Counted from the first letter of the stretch, positions 37,410-46,087 are shown. The stretch is 64,000 nt of DNA from an uncultured Spirochaetaceae bacterium (GCA_944389025.1 CALXKU010000006.1:1-64000); one strand, 5' to 3'. The notes: generated by a model from the letters alone, not told the origin. Program-made: numbers and translations.

Positions 37410-38168
37410 ATGAGAAAAGCTTACATCGCAGGAAACTGGAAGATGAATATGGCTCCAAGTGAGGGTCGCGCTTATGCCGCGGCCCTTCTTGAGGCTGTCA
37501 AGAAGAGTGGGGCGGATGTCAAGATGATGGTCGCTCCACCGTTCGTAACGATTCCAGCGGTTCTTGAGGTTCTCAAGGACAGTCCGATCATCGTTGCAGC
37601 TCAAAACATGGCTGACCATGATAAGGGTGCTTACACTGGTGAGGTATCTCCTCTCTTTCTCAAGGATCTCGGGGTTAACACTGTCATCCTTGGACACAGT
37701 GAGAGAAGGCAGTACTACGGAGAGACGAATGAGATAATCAATGCTAAGATCCATCTTGCTCTTTCCCATTCAATGGATGTCATTTACTGCATCGGAGAAA
37801 CACTTGAGGAAAGGGAGAATGGAAAACTTGAGGAAGTTCTCTCTGCCCAGCTCAGCGTAGGACTTAAGGATGTTAAGGCTGAGGACATGAGCCATATCGT
37901 GATCGCATACGAGCCGGTATGGGCTATCGGTACTGGAAAGACGGCGACACCGGAGGATGCTGATGAGGCTCACCTCTTCATAAGGAACACGGTCGCATCT
38001 TTATTCTCAAAAGATATTGCAGAAAACCTCATTATACAGTATGGTGGTTCTGTTAAGGCTAACAACGTAAAAGCATTGATGGCCAAGGAGAATATCGATG
38101 GTGCACTGGTTGGAGGTGCAAGTCTCAAAGTCGATGATTTCCTTCCCATCCTTACTTTTGACAAATAA
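37410..38168 (+). CDS. tpiA: triose-phosphate isomerase
   Basis: 252 residues from the ATG directly after pgk. Interconverts dihydroxyacetone phosphate and glyceraldehyde 3-phosphate. N-terminal AGNWKMN (Lys), GHSERRQYYGE (His), and the catalytic loop AYEPVWAIGTGKTATPE with Glu; phosphate-binding QYGGSVKANN and GALVGGASL. In one unit with pgk and secG. Confidence 0.97.
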   Translation: MRKAYIAGNWKMNMAPSEGRAYAAALLEAVKKSGADVKMMVAPPFVTIPAVLEVLKDSPIIVAAQNMADHDKGAYTGEVSPLFLKDLGVNTVILGHSERRQYYGETNEIINAKIHLALSHSMDVIYCIGETLEERENGKLEEVLSAQLSVGLKDVKAEDMSHIVIAYEPVWAIGTGKTATPEDADEAHLFIRNTVASLFSKDIAENLIIQYGGSVKANNVKALMAKENIDGALVGGASLKVDDFLPILTFDK

Positions 38169-38186
38169 TTTCCGGAGAAAAAGAGA

Positions 38187-38543
38187 ATGGGTATTTTGAG
38201 TATCATCCTATTGGTTATTTTCATCATCGCTGCATTGTTGCTTATTTTCCTTGTGGCAATCCAGGATGAGAAGAGCACTGGACTTGGTGGAATCTTCGGC
38301 GGTTCAAGCGAATCTGCATTCGGCGGTTCTTCTTCCACGTTCCTTACGAAGGCTACTTCGATATTAGCGGTGGCGTTCATGGTGCTTGCTCTTCTTGTTG
38401 CTCTTTGCAACAGAGGAAGCGGGGACAACGTGGTTGCATTTGCAGAGCAGAGTCAGACTGAAGCTGGAACTACATGGCTTGAGAGCGATAGCGTAAGTAC
38501 TGAAACGGTCGCTCCCGCAGAAGTTTCTGAATCAGCCAATTAA
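38187..38543 (+). CDS. secG: preprotein translocase subunit SecG
   Basis: 118 residues with two membrane helices (residues 3-23 and 55-75) joined by a Gly/Ser-rich loop GGIFGGSSESAFGGSSSTF, typical of SecG. The C-terminal 40 residues are an acidic tail not found in short SecG proteins. Stabilises the SecYEG channel. The tpi-secG adjacency is common in many phyla. Confidence 0.9.
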   Translation: MGILSIILLVIFIIAALLLIFLVAIQDEKSTGLGGIFGGSSESAFGGSSSTFLTKATSILAVAFMVLALLVALCNRGSGDNVVAFAEQSQTEAGTTWLESDSVSTETVAPAEVSESAN

Positions 38544-38556
38544 GTTCAGAAAGATT

Positions 38557-38602
38557 TAAGCCGACCTTGATTATCTCCCGAGGTCGGCTTATTCTTTATT
38601 TT
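38557..38602 (+). terminator. terminator after secG
   Basis: Ten-pair stem AAGCCGACCT/AGGTCGGCTT followed by ATTCTTTATTTT; ends the glycolytic unit. Confidence 0.8.
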
Positions 38603-38614
38603 AAGGAGAGAAAT

Positions 38615-39034
38615 TTGAATATTGCAATCTTATACGGTGGTCCTTCAAGCTCTTCACAGAAGCTAGAGAACATATCGAAGTCCCTTGCAAAAGGTCTTGA
38701 GGAACAGGGACATATGGTACGTCTTCTCAATGCCTATGTGGATACTGACCAGCGTTTAACATATTATGATTTCATAATTGTCGGATCAGAGCCCCAAGGC
38801 TTTCTTAGTGCGAAAATACCTAGCCAGGTTTCAAAGTTCCTTAGGGAGGTTCCAGGGGCCGCAGGAAAGAGAAGCTTATGCTTCATCTCTGGTGGACTCA
38901 GGGCAAATGGTGCGCTGCAGAACCTGATGAAGATAATGGAAGGGGAAGGGATGTTCCTGACTCTTAGTGAGATTATCAGCAAGGATAGCGATGCCTATTT
39001 GAGGGGCAAGCATTTAAAACTTGAGAGGAAATAG
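38615..39034 (+). CDS. flavodoxin-like fold protein
   Basis: 139 residues from TTG at 38615 with SD AAGGAG; the longer frame would lie in the terminator. NIAILYGGPSSSSQKLENISKSLAKGLEEQGH is a beta-alpha start with a phosphate-loop-like Ser cluster; YYDFIIVGSEPQGFLSAKIP and KRSLCFISGG follow the flavodoxin-like pattern. Cofactor binding is not certain since the loop is atypical. It abuts the next gene (stop and ATG adjacent), so it is co-transcribed with the chaperone gene. Confidence 0.6.
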   Translation: MNIAILYGGPSSSSQKLENISKSLAKGLEEQGHMVRLLNAYVDTDQRLTYYDFIIVGSEPQGFLSAKIPSQVSKFLREVPGAAGKRSLCFISGGLRANGALQNLMKIMEGEGMFLTLSEIISKDSDAYLRGKHLKLERK

Positions 39035-40087
39035 ATGAATAGAAAGAGAGTTTTTCTTTGTGCAATACTTATTTTCTGTGCCATAGTGAGTGCTTTTTCC
39101 GCACCTCTTACAGGCTCAACCCTTGTTGGCACTCCGGCGGCGACAGTTAATCTTATCAGAAACCGTGCAATCACGAATGCTGAGGTTGATGAGGCGTTGA
39201 GCGAATACCAGGAGGCTGGCATTCCTGCAGACAGGACTCAGGTACTCAATATCATGATCAATGATGAAGTTTTTCTTCAGGGTGCAGAGAGGGACGGTGT
39301 CGTAATCACGGATCAGATGCTTGAGCAGGTAATGAGTCAGCAGAGAGCGGCAATTGAGAGCCAGGTCGGACAGAGCCTTACGGATGAGCAGTATGAGGAG
39401 ATTGTTCTCTCCCAGACAGGGATGAGCTATGACGAGTTCAGGGAAAATGCCCGTGAGCAGCTTCTTGTGAACCAGTATCTTTCTCAGGTTAAGGGTGCTG
39501 AAATTCAGAAAAAGGCTTCTGAGCTCCAGATCAGTGATAGCGATATCGATACCTTCTATAGAAGGAACAGGCAGTCCTTCTATAGTCCTGAAAACGTTAG
39601 ACTTGCACATATCTTTATTCCGTATTCAGAGTCTGAAGAGGAGAATGAGGCTAATGCAGCCCTTCTTTTCAGTGTTGCAGAGGATATTGCTAACGGAGAA
39701 ATCACATTCGAACAGGCAGTGCAGGATTACAGCCAGGATGAGAGCTCGAAGAGCATCGGTGGGGATATCGGCTGGCTAACCATGGATAACGAAACGGCAA
39801 GAGCAGGACTCGGGGATGCGTTTGTCGATACTGTTGTCATGATGAGAGCTGGCGAGGTCTCAGGTCTTCTTGAGTCCAACATGGGTTATCATATTGTTAA
39901 GGTTTCCGTACACAATGATGGAAAAATTCTTTCACTAAATGACAGGATCAGTCCGGAGGATACTCTGACTCTTAAGGAGTATATCAGGCAGATTCTCACA
40001 CAGCAGGAAGCTAACAATATTATGACTGAGGCTCTTAATGAGATGATTAGTGAGCTTAGAAATGAAGCGAGAGTGAGGATCTACTGA
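39035..40087 (+). CDS. periplasmic peptidyl-prolyl isomerase/chaperone, SurA/PpiC type
   Basis: 350 residues. Signal peptide MNRKRVFLCAILIFCAIVSAFSA, then a SurA-like N-terminal helical domain (AVNLIRNRAITNAEVDEAL, INDEVFLQGAERDG), one parvulin PpiC domain (about residues 183-285: VRLAHIFIPYSE...FEQAVQDYSQDESSKSIGGDIGWLT...VSGLLESNMGYHIVKV) and a short C-terminal helix. Expected to aid outer-membrane protein folding in the periplasm. Overlaps nusB by one base. Confidence 0.88.
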   Translation: MNRKRVFLCAILIFCAIVSAFSAPLTGSTLVGTPAATVNLIRNRAITNAEVDEALSEYQEAGIPADRTQVLNIMINDEVFLQGAERDGVVITDQMLEQVMSQQRAAIESQVGQSLTDEQYEEIVLSQTGMSYDEFRENAREQLLVNQYLSQVKGAEIQKKASELQISDSDIDTFYRRNRQSFYSPENVRLAHIFIPYSESEEENEANAALLFSVAEDIANGEITFEQAVQDYSQDESSKSIGGDIGWLTMDNETARAGLGDAFVDTVVMMRAGEVSGLLESNMGYHIVKVSVHNDGKILSLNDRISPEDTLTLKEYIRQILTQQEANNIMTEALNEMISELRNEARVRIY

Positions 40088-40515
40088 TGCTTAGCGGTAG
40101 AAGTCTAGCGCGGCAGATTGCCGTTTCAACACTTTACAGTCTTGATTTCAACAATGAGCTGGATAAGGAGCATGATCTCACAGTCTTCCCTGGAATGAGT
40201 GAAGAGGAGATGGGTGCTCTAGGGGATGATGTTGTCATCTTCGCACGCTATCTCATCCGGGGAACACTTGAGAATCTTGAACATCTTGATAAGCTCATAA
40301 GCACATATTCGATTAACAGACCAATAGAGAAAATCAATATTGTGGATCGCAACATCCTGAGAATCTCCTTCTTTCAGATTGAGAACCTCAAGGATACTCA
40401 TCCGACAATAATCATTGATCAGGCGGTCAAGCTCTCTCAAAGCCTTTCCAATGATGTCTCATATCGTTTTATTAATGGTATTCTTGATACTTTCGTAAAG
40501 GATTTCTCAGCATGA
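40087..40515 (+). CDS. nusB: transcription antitermination factor NusB
   Basis: 142 residues, all-helical. N-terminal GRSLARQIAVSTLYSLDFNN is the RNA-binding Arg-rich motif, and IVDRNILRISFFQI and TIIIDQAVKLSQSLSNDVSYRFINGILD are the family signature. Acts with NusE/S10 at boxA of rRNA operons. Overlaps its neighbours by one and four bases. Confidence 0.9.
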   Translation: MLSGRSLARQIAVSTLYSLDFNNELDKEHDLTVFPGMSEEEMGALGDDVVIFARYLIRGTLENLEHLDKLISTYSINRPIEKINIVDRNILRISFFQIENLKDTHPTIIIDQAVKLSQSLSNDVSYRFINGILDTFVKDFSA

Positions 40516-41264
40516 TTCAGTTGAAGAACAGAAAGGAAATAGAGGGGATAAGGAGAAGCGGACAACTTCTTGCAGACCTCTTCAGGCATCTTGATGAGAA
40601 GATTGCTGAAGGTATGAGCACTTATGATGTTGATAAGATCTGTGATGATTTCATACGTCGTCATCATGCCATCGCTTCATGCCTCGGTTACATGGGCTAT
40701 CCGAATGCCACCTGCATATCTGTAAACGACACGGTGATTCATGGCATTCCTTCAAAGAAGATTATCTTGAAGGAAGGTGATCTTGTTTCTGTCGATATCA
40801 CGCTGGATCTCGACGGCTATGTTTCGGACAGCACCCATACATATGAGATCGGCAAGGTCAGTGATGCTGTGCATCAGCTTAATACAGTAACAGAGAAAGC
40901 ACTATACAACGCTATTGATGCTGCAGGGAAAAAGGGTGCCCGCCTTCATGATATCGCGGCAGCTGTAGAAGCCACATGCAAGCCATACGGCTATGGCATC
41001 GTACGCGATTACTGTGGTCATGGCGTTGGCTTCTCAATTCATGAGGACCCTCCAGTGTTTAACTACGTATCTGTTCGAAATCCAAATGTTAAGCTTCGAG
41101 AGGGACTTGTTATAGCGATTGAACCGATGATAAACATGGGTTCATGGAAGATCATGGATTTGGATGACGGCTGGACCGTTAAAACTGTTGACGGTTCTGT
41201 AGCCTGTCACTGGGAGCACACTGTTGCTATCACCGAGAATGGTGCTGAGATCATGACGATTTAA
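40512..41264 (+). CDS. map: methionine aminopeptidase, type I
   Basis: 250 residues. Removes the initiator Met from new proteins. Metal ligands are visible in VSVDITLDLDGYVSDSTHT (two Asp), GHGVGFSIHEDP (His), IAIEPM (Glu) and HWEHTVAI (Glu). No N-terminal SH3 extension. Starts inside the nusB end (ATGA overlap). Confidence 0.95.
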   Translation: MIQLKNRKEIEGIRRSGQLLADLFRHLDEKIAEGMSTYDVDKICDDFIRRHHAIASCLGYMGYPNATCISVNDTVIHGIPSKKIILKEGDLVSVDITLDLDGYVSDSTHTYEIGKVSDAVHQLNTVTEKALYNAIDAAGKKGARLHDIAAAVEATCKPYGYGIVRDYCGHGVGFSIHEDPPVFNYVSVRNPNVKLREGLVIAIEPMINMGSWKIMDLDDGWTVKTVDGSVACHWEHTVAITENGAEIMTI

Positions 41265-41273
41265 GGAGGCTGT

Positions 41274-41891
41274 ATGAGCAAGGAATTCATTACCTGCGAC
41301 ATGATTAGGGATGCTGCGCTGAAACTCGTTTACAGGATGCATCACGAGGATGGTTTTGTTCCAGACATCATTTATGATTCCCTTAGAGGGGGAGCATACA
41401 TGGCGAACGTCATGAGCGAGTATTACAAGCTTATCGCTATGAAGGAAGGAAAGACTCCTGTTTTCTATGCAGCTGTTGTTGCTCGCAGTTATGGTGATGT
41501 GAGAGAGCACTCCAACCATGTTGATATTGATGGCTGGACTGTCAGTCCAAAGGCTTTGAAGCCCGGTATGAAAGTTCTTATCGTTGATGATATTTTCGAT
41601 ACTGGAATGACCGTGAACGCACTTGTTAAGACCGTCATGGATGCGGGAATTCCAAGAGAGGATATCAAGGTTGCTGTATACGACTACAAGGTCAAACTCT
41701 ATGGGGACCAGGCACGCCTTCCCGTGCAGCCGGATTACTGGTGTCGTAAGCATGTGCTTAACAGCGAAGCGGACTCAAGGTGGATACATTACACATGCCA
41801 TGAGTTCATAGGACTTGAGCACGATGAGATTGATGAGGTTTATCAGGATGAGGAGGTTAGGAATATCCTCCATGAGATTCTGGAGAACTGA
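41274..41891 (+). CDS. phosphoribosyltransferase (type I, purine-like)
   Basis: 205 residues. PRPP-binding motif KVLIVDDIFDTGMT with the two acidic residues, plus DIIYDSLRGGAYMANVMS near the N-terminus. Likely converts a purine base and PRPP to the nucleotide in salvage, resembling xanthine/hypoxanthine enzymes, but base specificity cannot be read off. The C-terminal 60 residues (PDYWCRKHVL...WIHYTCHEFIGLEH) extend the core. SD AAGGAGG. Confidence 0.82.
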   Translation: MSKEFITCDMIRDAALKLVYRMHHEDGFVPDIIYDSLRGGAYMANVMSEYYKLIAMKEGKTPVFYAAVVARSYGDVREHSNHVDIDGWTVSPKALKPGMKVLIVDDIFDTGMTVNALVKTVMDAGIPREDIKVAVYDYKVKLYGDQARLPVQPDYWCRKHVLNSEADSRWIHYTCHEFIGLEHDEIDEVYQDEEVRNILHEILEN

Positions 41892-41892
41892 T

Positions 41893-41918
41893 AAATGGCC
41901 GATCCGGCCATTTTTTAA
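41893..41918 (+). terminator. terminator after the phosphoribosyltransferase gene
   Basis: Stem ATGGCCG/CGGCCAT with a two- to three-base loop followed by TTTTTTAAT. Confidence 0.8.
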
Positions 41919-41933
41919 TATGTTAAGAGGTAT

Positions 41934-42356
41934 ATGTCTTTAGCACGTTTACTTGCAAAGTGTGATTTCATCATTTATTGCATCTTTGGTGCAATGGCAA
42001 CAGCGGTGAACATGCTCAGCTATGAATTGCTCTACTCGGTACTTGGAATTCCGAATGTAATATCTGTTGCACTCTCTTGGTTCTTTGCTGTCACTTTCGC
42101 ATTCTTTACGAACAAGTATATAGTCTTTAAAGCTAAAGATGAAAAAGAAAGGAGATTCAATTTCTTTACCGAGCTCGGTTATTTCTATCTGATGAGACTA
42201 TTAAGTGGAATTCTGGATGTGGTCATAATGTACGTTGCAGTTGATATCCTTTCTTATAACCACACCCTTTGGAAATTCATTTCAAATCTTGCAGTAGGTC
42301 TTTGTAACTACCTTGCTGGCAAGTTCTTCATATTCTCTAAGAAAAAAGAGTGTTAA
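41934..42356 (+). CDS. GtrA-like membrane protein
   Basis: 140 residues with four transmembrane helices (about residues 12-32, 38-58, 75-97, 108-130). ALSWFFAVTFAFFTNKYIVFK and NYLAGKFFIFSKK are GtrA/PF04138 hallmarks. Family members assist lipid-linked sugar flipping or polysaccharide modification. SD AAGAGG. Overlaps the convergent gene by four bases at its stop codon. Confidence 0.85.
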   Translation: MSLARLLAKCDFIIYCIFGAMATAVNMLSYELLYSVLGIPNVISVALSWFFAVTFAFFTNKYIVFKAKDEKERRFNFFTELGYFYLMRLLSGILDVVIMYVAVDILSYNHTLWKFISNLAVGLCNYLAGKFFIFSKKKEC

Positions 42357-42940
42357 TTTAGAGGGACATATATCGTCGTTCCGCACTTTGGACATGTGAC
42401 GTATATTCCGTCCTTTCCGGAGCTTGGATATTTTGATCCGGATATTACACTGACATCATCCCCCTCAAAGCGGAGTATGGATGATGGATCCAGTTCTGTG
42501 AAATCAACATCAAGACGCCTGAGCATCGCTCTCTCCTCTCCTGAGATTCTACCGCTAATGTAGACATCATCCGCATCAATCTCATCCAGGAAATCATAAT
42601 CGACAGGACTGTTCACGATAAGAACATCTGGATCATCCACTGAGAATGAAAGCGAGAATCTCTGCTCATCAAGCTCATCCCTGGTTGCATTAAGCAGTAC
42701 GACGATATAATCCCCGTGCCCATATTCAATTGAAGTGATGTGATCAGAATATCTCTCGACTTTCACCTCCCCATCAAGGGCGGATTTGAAATAGACGGAA
42801 TCATCGACGATGAATTCGTCATTATCGGAATTGAAGAGGCTGTATACCTCCTCTCCAGAGCTTGGAACAACAAGATCGAATGCCATCAAAGATGATATGG
42901 CAATAATGCAAAATGCAAAAGTCAGAACAAGCTTACGCAT
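42353..42940 (-). CDS. exported protein with C-terminal CxxC
   Basis: 195 residues. Signal peptide MRKLVLTFAFCIIAISSLMA; the start at 42940 keeps proper spacing to AGGAG, whereas ATG 42946 is one base from it. The mature part is beta-rich with VEVERY/ISGRISGEE-like strands, similar in feel to toastrack or DUF4097-like folds but not assignable. The tail VTCPKCGTTIYVPLN is a lone CxxC knuckle, odd for an exported protein. Function unknown. Confidence 0.65.
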   Translation of the reverse strand: MRKLVLTFAFCIIAISSLMAFDLVVPSSGEEVYSLFNSDNDEFIVDDSVYFKSALDGEVKVERYSDHITSIEYGHGDYIVVLLNATRDELDEQRFSLSFSVDDPDVLIVNSPVDYDFLDEIDADDVYISGRISGEERAMLRRLDVDFTELDPSSILRFEGDDVSVISGSKYPSSGKDGIYVTCPKCGTTIYVPLN

Positions 42941-43010
42941 TTTCATCTCCTATTAATTCAACATTAACAGATGGGTAGGGGGAAGTCAACTTTCAGCTCC
43001 CGTAGCGCTG

Positions 43011-43121
43011 TTAATCTTTTAGGCAGCATACGGGTACTTCTAATATTACATCTTCTCTTTTTGAAAAATCTATTTTATAGTTAAAGTTATTTATGCTCTT
43101 TCCATAATCCTTTATAAAAAA
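43011..43121 (-). pseudogene. short C-terminal gene remnant
   Basis: A 36-codon open frame without start codon, translation ending KREDVILEVPVCCLKD. It lies directly downstream, on the minus strand, of the 23-bp repeat array. Codon content looks coding, but the parent family is not recognised. An out-of-frame ATG after AAAGGA (about 43103) starts MERA and stops at once, which may be the 5' scar of the same lost gene. Confidence 0.25.
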
Positions 43122-43138
43122 TTATCGCAATTAGTCAA

Positions 43139-43322
43139 TTTGGCAGATTTTCAATGTACTATTTGGCAAATTTTCAATGTACTATTTGGCAAATTTTCAA
43201 TGTACTATTTGGCAAATTTTCAATGTACTATTTGGCAGATTCTCAATGTACTATTTGGCAGATTCTCAATGTACTATTTGGCAGATTCTCAATGTACTAT
43301 TTGGCAGATTCTCAATATGCAA
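43139..43322. repeat. 23-bp tandem repeat, eight copies
   Basis: Units start at 43139, 43162, 43185, 43208, 43231, 43254, 43277 and 43300. Consensus TTTGGCARATTYTCAATGTACTA (written 20+3: TTTGGCARATTYTCAATGTA, CTA). Copy 1 has GGCAGATTTTC, copies 2-4 GGCAAATTTTC, copies 5-8 GGCAGATTCTC, so variants are in blocks; copy 8 ends ATATGCAA instead of GTACTA. No spacers and no dyad symmetry, so not CRISPR. Frames that read through it are repeat artefacts. Confidence 0.95.
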
Positions 43323-43356
43323 TAAATAAAGGCAGTGCTTTAAATCAAACACTGCC
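43321..43356 (-). terminator. terminator of the lipoprotein/barrel unit
   Basis: Minus-strand stem GGCAGTGTTTGAT/ATTTAAAGCACTGCC (nine GC-rich pairs GGCAGTG(T)/(G)CACTGCC) followed by TTTATTTATT; abuts the repeat array. Confidence 0.75.
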
Positions 43357-43380
43357 TGTAAGAAATTGGAATCAGAAGTA

Positions 43381-44499
43381 TCAGTTGAACTGAGTTCTAA
43401 TAACTTCAGATTCCTCTGTAATGACGTAGAAATAATTATCGTTCTGTTTGATTCCAACGACGGTCTCGTTGTTTATATCGCTAGTATCGCGGGAATTAGT
43501 TTCTCCATCCGCCATATTTACCGTAATGATTTCAGGGCCGTACTTATAGCCGATATAAAGGTAGTCATCTATTATGGTGCTGTAGGCGACTCTTCTGTTA
43601 TCCATCGGGAATGAGCCGTAATCGCCTTTCTCGTTTCCATCGACATAAAGACTACCACTGTTATCAACAAGAACTTCCTTATCTCCAGCCTTGCCAAAGA
43701 ATGCAACAATTTCATCCTCTGGACCTCTGGCAATTGGATCATCACCTCTGTTGATCTTATCTTTTCCTTCCATCGCATATACATCGTGATAAGACTCATT
43801 CTCATCAAGGAATGCAATATATCCATCTCCGACGATGTATGGTGCAATCTCTGAAGAAGAATCAACAGTTGTCTTCTGTGCACCTGATACACTAACTTTC
43901 AGGATTTCGCCTTCGATTGTGGCAGATACAGCTGAATCAGCAAAATTATAGAATACGATATTCCTGTTGTCAGGAGTTGTATCTACAGGCTGTCTCTGCT
44001 GAACAGTATACTTGATTGAAGAAGTTCCTCCGCTCTGAGTACTCTGCATGTAGACATTGGAGATAGCGATATCAGTATCATCTCCAATATCGATCTGAGC
44101 CTCATAAATCATATCATTACTCTTATCGTTATCGGTCAGAGATGAGATTAATGCGGCTTTAAGAATTGCATCCTTATCAGTGTTCTGCTCATAGTAGAGT
44201 ACATAAATATCTTCTGCTCCGTTCACAAGCATCAGAGGATGTGCGATTGGAGAAATGATCACGCCGTATTTTACATTTGCAGTAGAGTCATAATCATAGA
44301 GAATGATGCCAAGATTTGTTCCTAGAACAAGATACTCATTTTCCCCATCGCTATAATCTCCAACATAAGAGAAGATTCTGTAATTGCTGGAAGGATTCGC
44401 ATGAAGCTTATCAAAGATAATCGAAGTATTAGAATCAGGATTGCAGGATGAGAGCAATACAATGAATACAGATAGGATAATTAACAGTAGTTTTTTCAT
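43381..44499 (-). CDS. putative lipoprotein, beta-propeller-like
   Basis: 372 residues. Signal MKKLLLIILSVFIVLLSSC with lipobox LSSC at Cys19. The mature part has recurring short strands with Tyr/Asp (YSDGENEYLVLGTNLGIILYDY, GDGYIAFLDENESYHDVYAMEG, DDYLYIGYKYGPEIITV), suggesting a beta-propeller, although no repeat is exact. SD GAGGAGAG. Eleven bases after the outer-membrane barrel gene, so co-transcribed; the two may work together at the cell surface (inference). Confidence 0.7.
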   Translation of the reverse strand: MKKLLLIILSVFIVLLSSCNPDSNTSIIFDKLHANPSSNYRIFSYVGDYSDGENEYLVLGTNLGIILYDYDSTANVKYGVIISPIAHPLMLVNGAEDIYVLYYEQNTDKDAILKAALISSLTDNDKSNDMIYEAQIDIGDDTDIAISNVYMQSTQSGGTSSIKYTVQQRQPVDTTPDNRNIVFYNFADSAVSATIEGEILKVSVSGAQKTTVDSSSEIAPYIVGDGYIAFLDENESYHDVYAMEGKDKINRGDDPIARGPEDEIVAFFGKAGDKEVLVDNSGSLYVDGNEKGDYGSFPMDNRRVAYSTIIDDYLYIGYKYGPEIITVNMADGETNSRDTSDINNETVVGIKQNDNYFYVITEESEVIRTQFN

Positions 44500-44509
44500 T
44501 ACTCTCTCC

Positions 44510-45127
44510 TCAGTGCCTGTATGCCACGCTCAGTCTTATTGGAATATATGTCTCGATTCCGCTGTACTGGCTTCTTCCATCAGTCAGATAGAACTCAGGA
44601 ATGAAATAGAGTCCTGCATGTATTCCAATTCCCCATTCATCGGTTATGTAATACATTCCTCCGAATTCGACAGTCGCAGAGAAGGTAAGCTTTGAACTGT
44701 CACGGAAACTTATGTAATTCAGTCCGATTCCAAGTGAGATTGGAAGATCGAACTTTCCAGTCTGAACAGGGAAATAGGAGACTTTCATGTTGATTGGAAC
44801 AGAGGCAGCAACATCCGTTCCTGCAACATAATTAAACTGATAACCAAGCTCGCCACCGATTGCCCAGTATGGATTAAGAAAAACCTGATAGGCAATAGAT
44901 CCGATGCCTCCAACGAGCTGGTTCATATTCTCAATTTCCGGTGTGCTCTCATCATCGGTCCCCGGCCAGAAGACAGCCTCTTTATCTTTGCCGTTATAAG
45001 TGAAGAATGGTACCGATGCTCCGACATTTATGGTGAATATCTGGCTTCCAGCATCATAGTAGGGTGAGCTGAAGGCTCCCGTAATCCCCATTACTGCAAG
45101 AAGCACAATCGTTAATGTTTTCCTCAT
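44510..45127 (-). CDS. outer-membrane beta-barrel protein
   Basis: 205 residues. Signal peptide MRKTLTIVLLAVMGITGAFS followed by about eight amphipathic strands (IFTINVGASVPFFTYNG, YWAIGGELGYQFNYVAG, INMKVSYFPVQTG, LPISLGIGLNYISF, FSATVEFGGMYYITDEWGIGIHAGLYFIPEF) and a C-terminal strand IPIRLSVAYRH ending near an aromatic. It resembles small OmpW-like barrels of spirochaetes. SD AGGAG. First gene of the unit with the lipoprotein. Confidence 0.75.
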   Translation of the reverse strand: MRKTLTIVLLAVMGITGAFSSPYYDAGSQIFTINVGASVPFFTYNGKDKEAVFWPGTDDESTPEIENMNQLVGGIGSIAYQVFLNPYWAIGGELGYQFNYVAGTDVAASVPINMKVSYFPVQTGKFDLPISLGIGLNYISFRDSSKLTFSATVEFGGMYYITDEWGIGIHAGLYFIPEFYLTDGRSQYSGIETYIPIRLSVAYRH

Positions 45128-45177
45128 TTTAACTCCTGCAAAGAGTCTACATTAATTTCCAGATATTAGCAAATGCA

Positions 45178-45206
45178 TTGAGAAAAAGCGGTAAATCAGG
45201 TAAAAG
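45178..45206 (+). promoter_or_regulatory. leaderless-type promoter of folD
   Basis: -35 TTGAGA, 17-base spacer, -10 TAAAAG, then eight bases to the folD ATG with no SD, so transcription should begin at or next to the start codon. Confidence 0.55.
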
Positions 45207-45214
45207 ATATTTCT

Positions 45215-46087
45215 ATGGAAAGATTAGGTTGCAAGAAAGTCAGGGAGCAGATTGAGAATAATCTGAAAAAAAGATGCGAACTTTTTGTAAGCAAAGGAAA
45301 TAGAGCACCATCGTTAGCGGTAATCCTAGTCGGTCATGATCCAGCTAGCGAGACATATGTGAACAACAAGAGGGAAGCATGCGAACGTCTTGGATTTTTG
45401 CATTTTGATTATAGATTTGATGAAGATGTGAAAGAAGAGGAGATTCTGGAGCTCATAATGGAGCTCAATGGACGAAGTGATGTCGATGCCATCCTAGTGC
45501 AACTTCCTCTTCCATCTCATATTGATGAGAGGAAAATCATAAACTCAATATCTGAGAAAAAGGATGTTGACGGTTTTTCTCCTTACAATGTCGGACGTCT
45601 TATGCTGGGAGAAGAATGTTTTATACCCTGTACTCCGAAAGGAATTCTTGAAATCCTGAGATATTATGATATCCCGACAGCGGGGAAGAAGGCCGTTGTC
45701 ATCGGACGAAGCAACATAGTTGGTAAGCCAATGGCACTTCTTCTCATGCAGAAAGGTATCGATGCAACCGTATCAGTACTTAATACGAAAACAAGAGATA
45801 TCTCATCGTACACTAGGGATGCAGATATCATAATCGTTGCAACAGGAGCCCCTGGAACGCTCGATTCTTCCATGTGCAGGGATGATGCTGTAATAATAGA
45901 TGTGGGGGTTAACCGTATTAGCGACTCCTCTAGGGAAAAGGGATACCGCCTTGTTGGAGATGTCGATTATGAGAGCTTTAAGAGCACATCTGCAAGGCTT
46001 ACCCCGGTTCCAGGAGGGGTAGGGCTAATGACTGTAACAATGCTCATGGAGAACACAATGCTAGCAGCAGAAAGGAGAGGAAATTGA
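45215..46087 (+). CDS. folD: methylenetetrahydrofolate dehydrogenase/cyclohydrolase
   Basis: 290 residues. Bifunctional NADP enzyme of one-carbon metabolism, converting 5,10-methylene-THF to 10-formyl-THF. Motifs: PSLAVILVGHDPASETYVNNKREACERLG (catalytic Tyr and Lys), VDAILVQLPLPSHID, KDVDGFSPYNVGRLM, and the Rossmann VVIGRSNIVGKPMALLL; C-terminal TPVPGGVGLMTVTMLMENT. Predicted leaderless. Overlaps miaB by four bases. Confidence 0.95.
   Translation: MERLGCKKVREQIENNLKKRCELFVSKGNRAPSLAVILVGHDPASETYVNNKREACERLGFLHFDYRFDEDVKEEEILELIMELNGRSDVDAILVQLPLPSHIDERKIINSISEKKDVDGFSPYNVGRLMLGEECFIPCTPKGILEILRYYDIPTAGKKAVVIGRSNIVGKPMALLLMQKGIDATVSVLNTKTRDISSYTRDADIIIVATGAPGTLDSSMCRDDAVIIDVGVNRISDSSREKGYRLVGDVDYESFKSTSARLTPVPGGVGLMTVTMLMENTMLAAERRGN

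Noticed and set aside
43139-43322. CRISPR array
   Set aside because: Units are contiguous with no spacers, and no cas genes are present in the window.
43140-43393. Open frames rich in Tyr/Leu/Trp repeats across the tandem array
   Set aside because: They are simple translations of the 23-bp repeat, lack SDs and appear in several frames at once.
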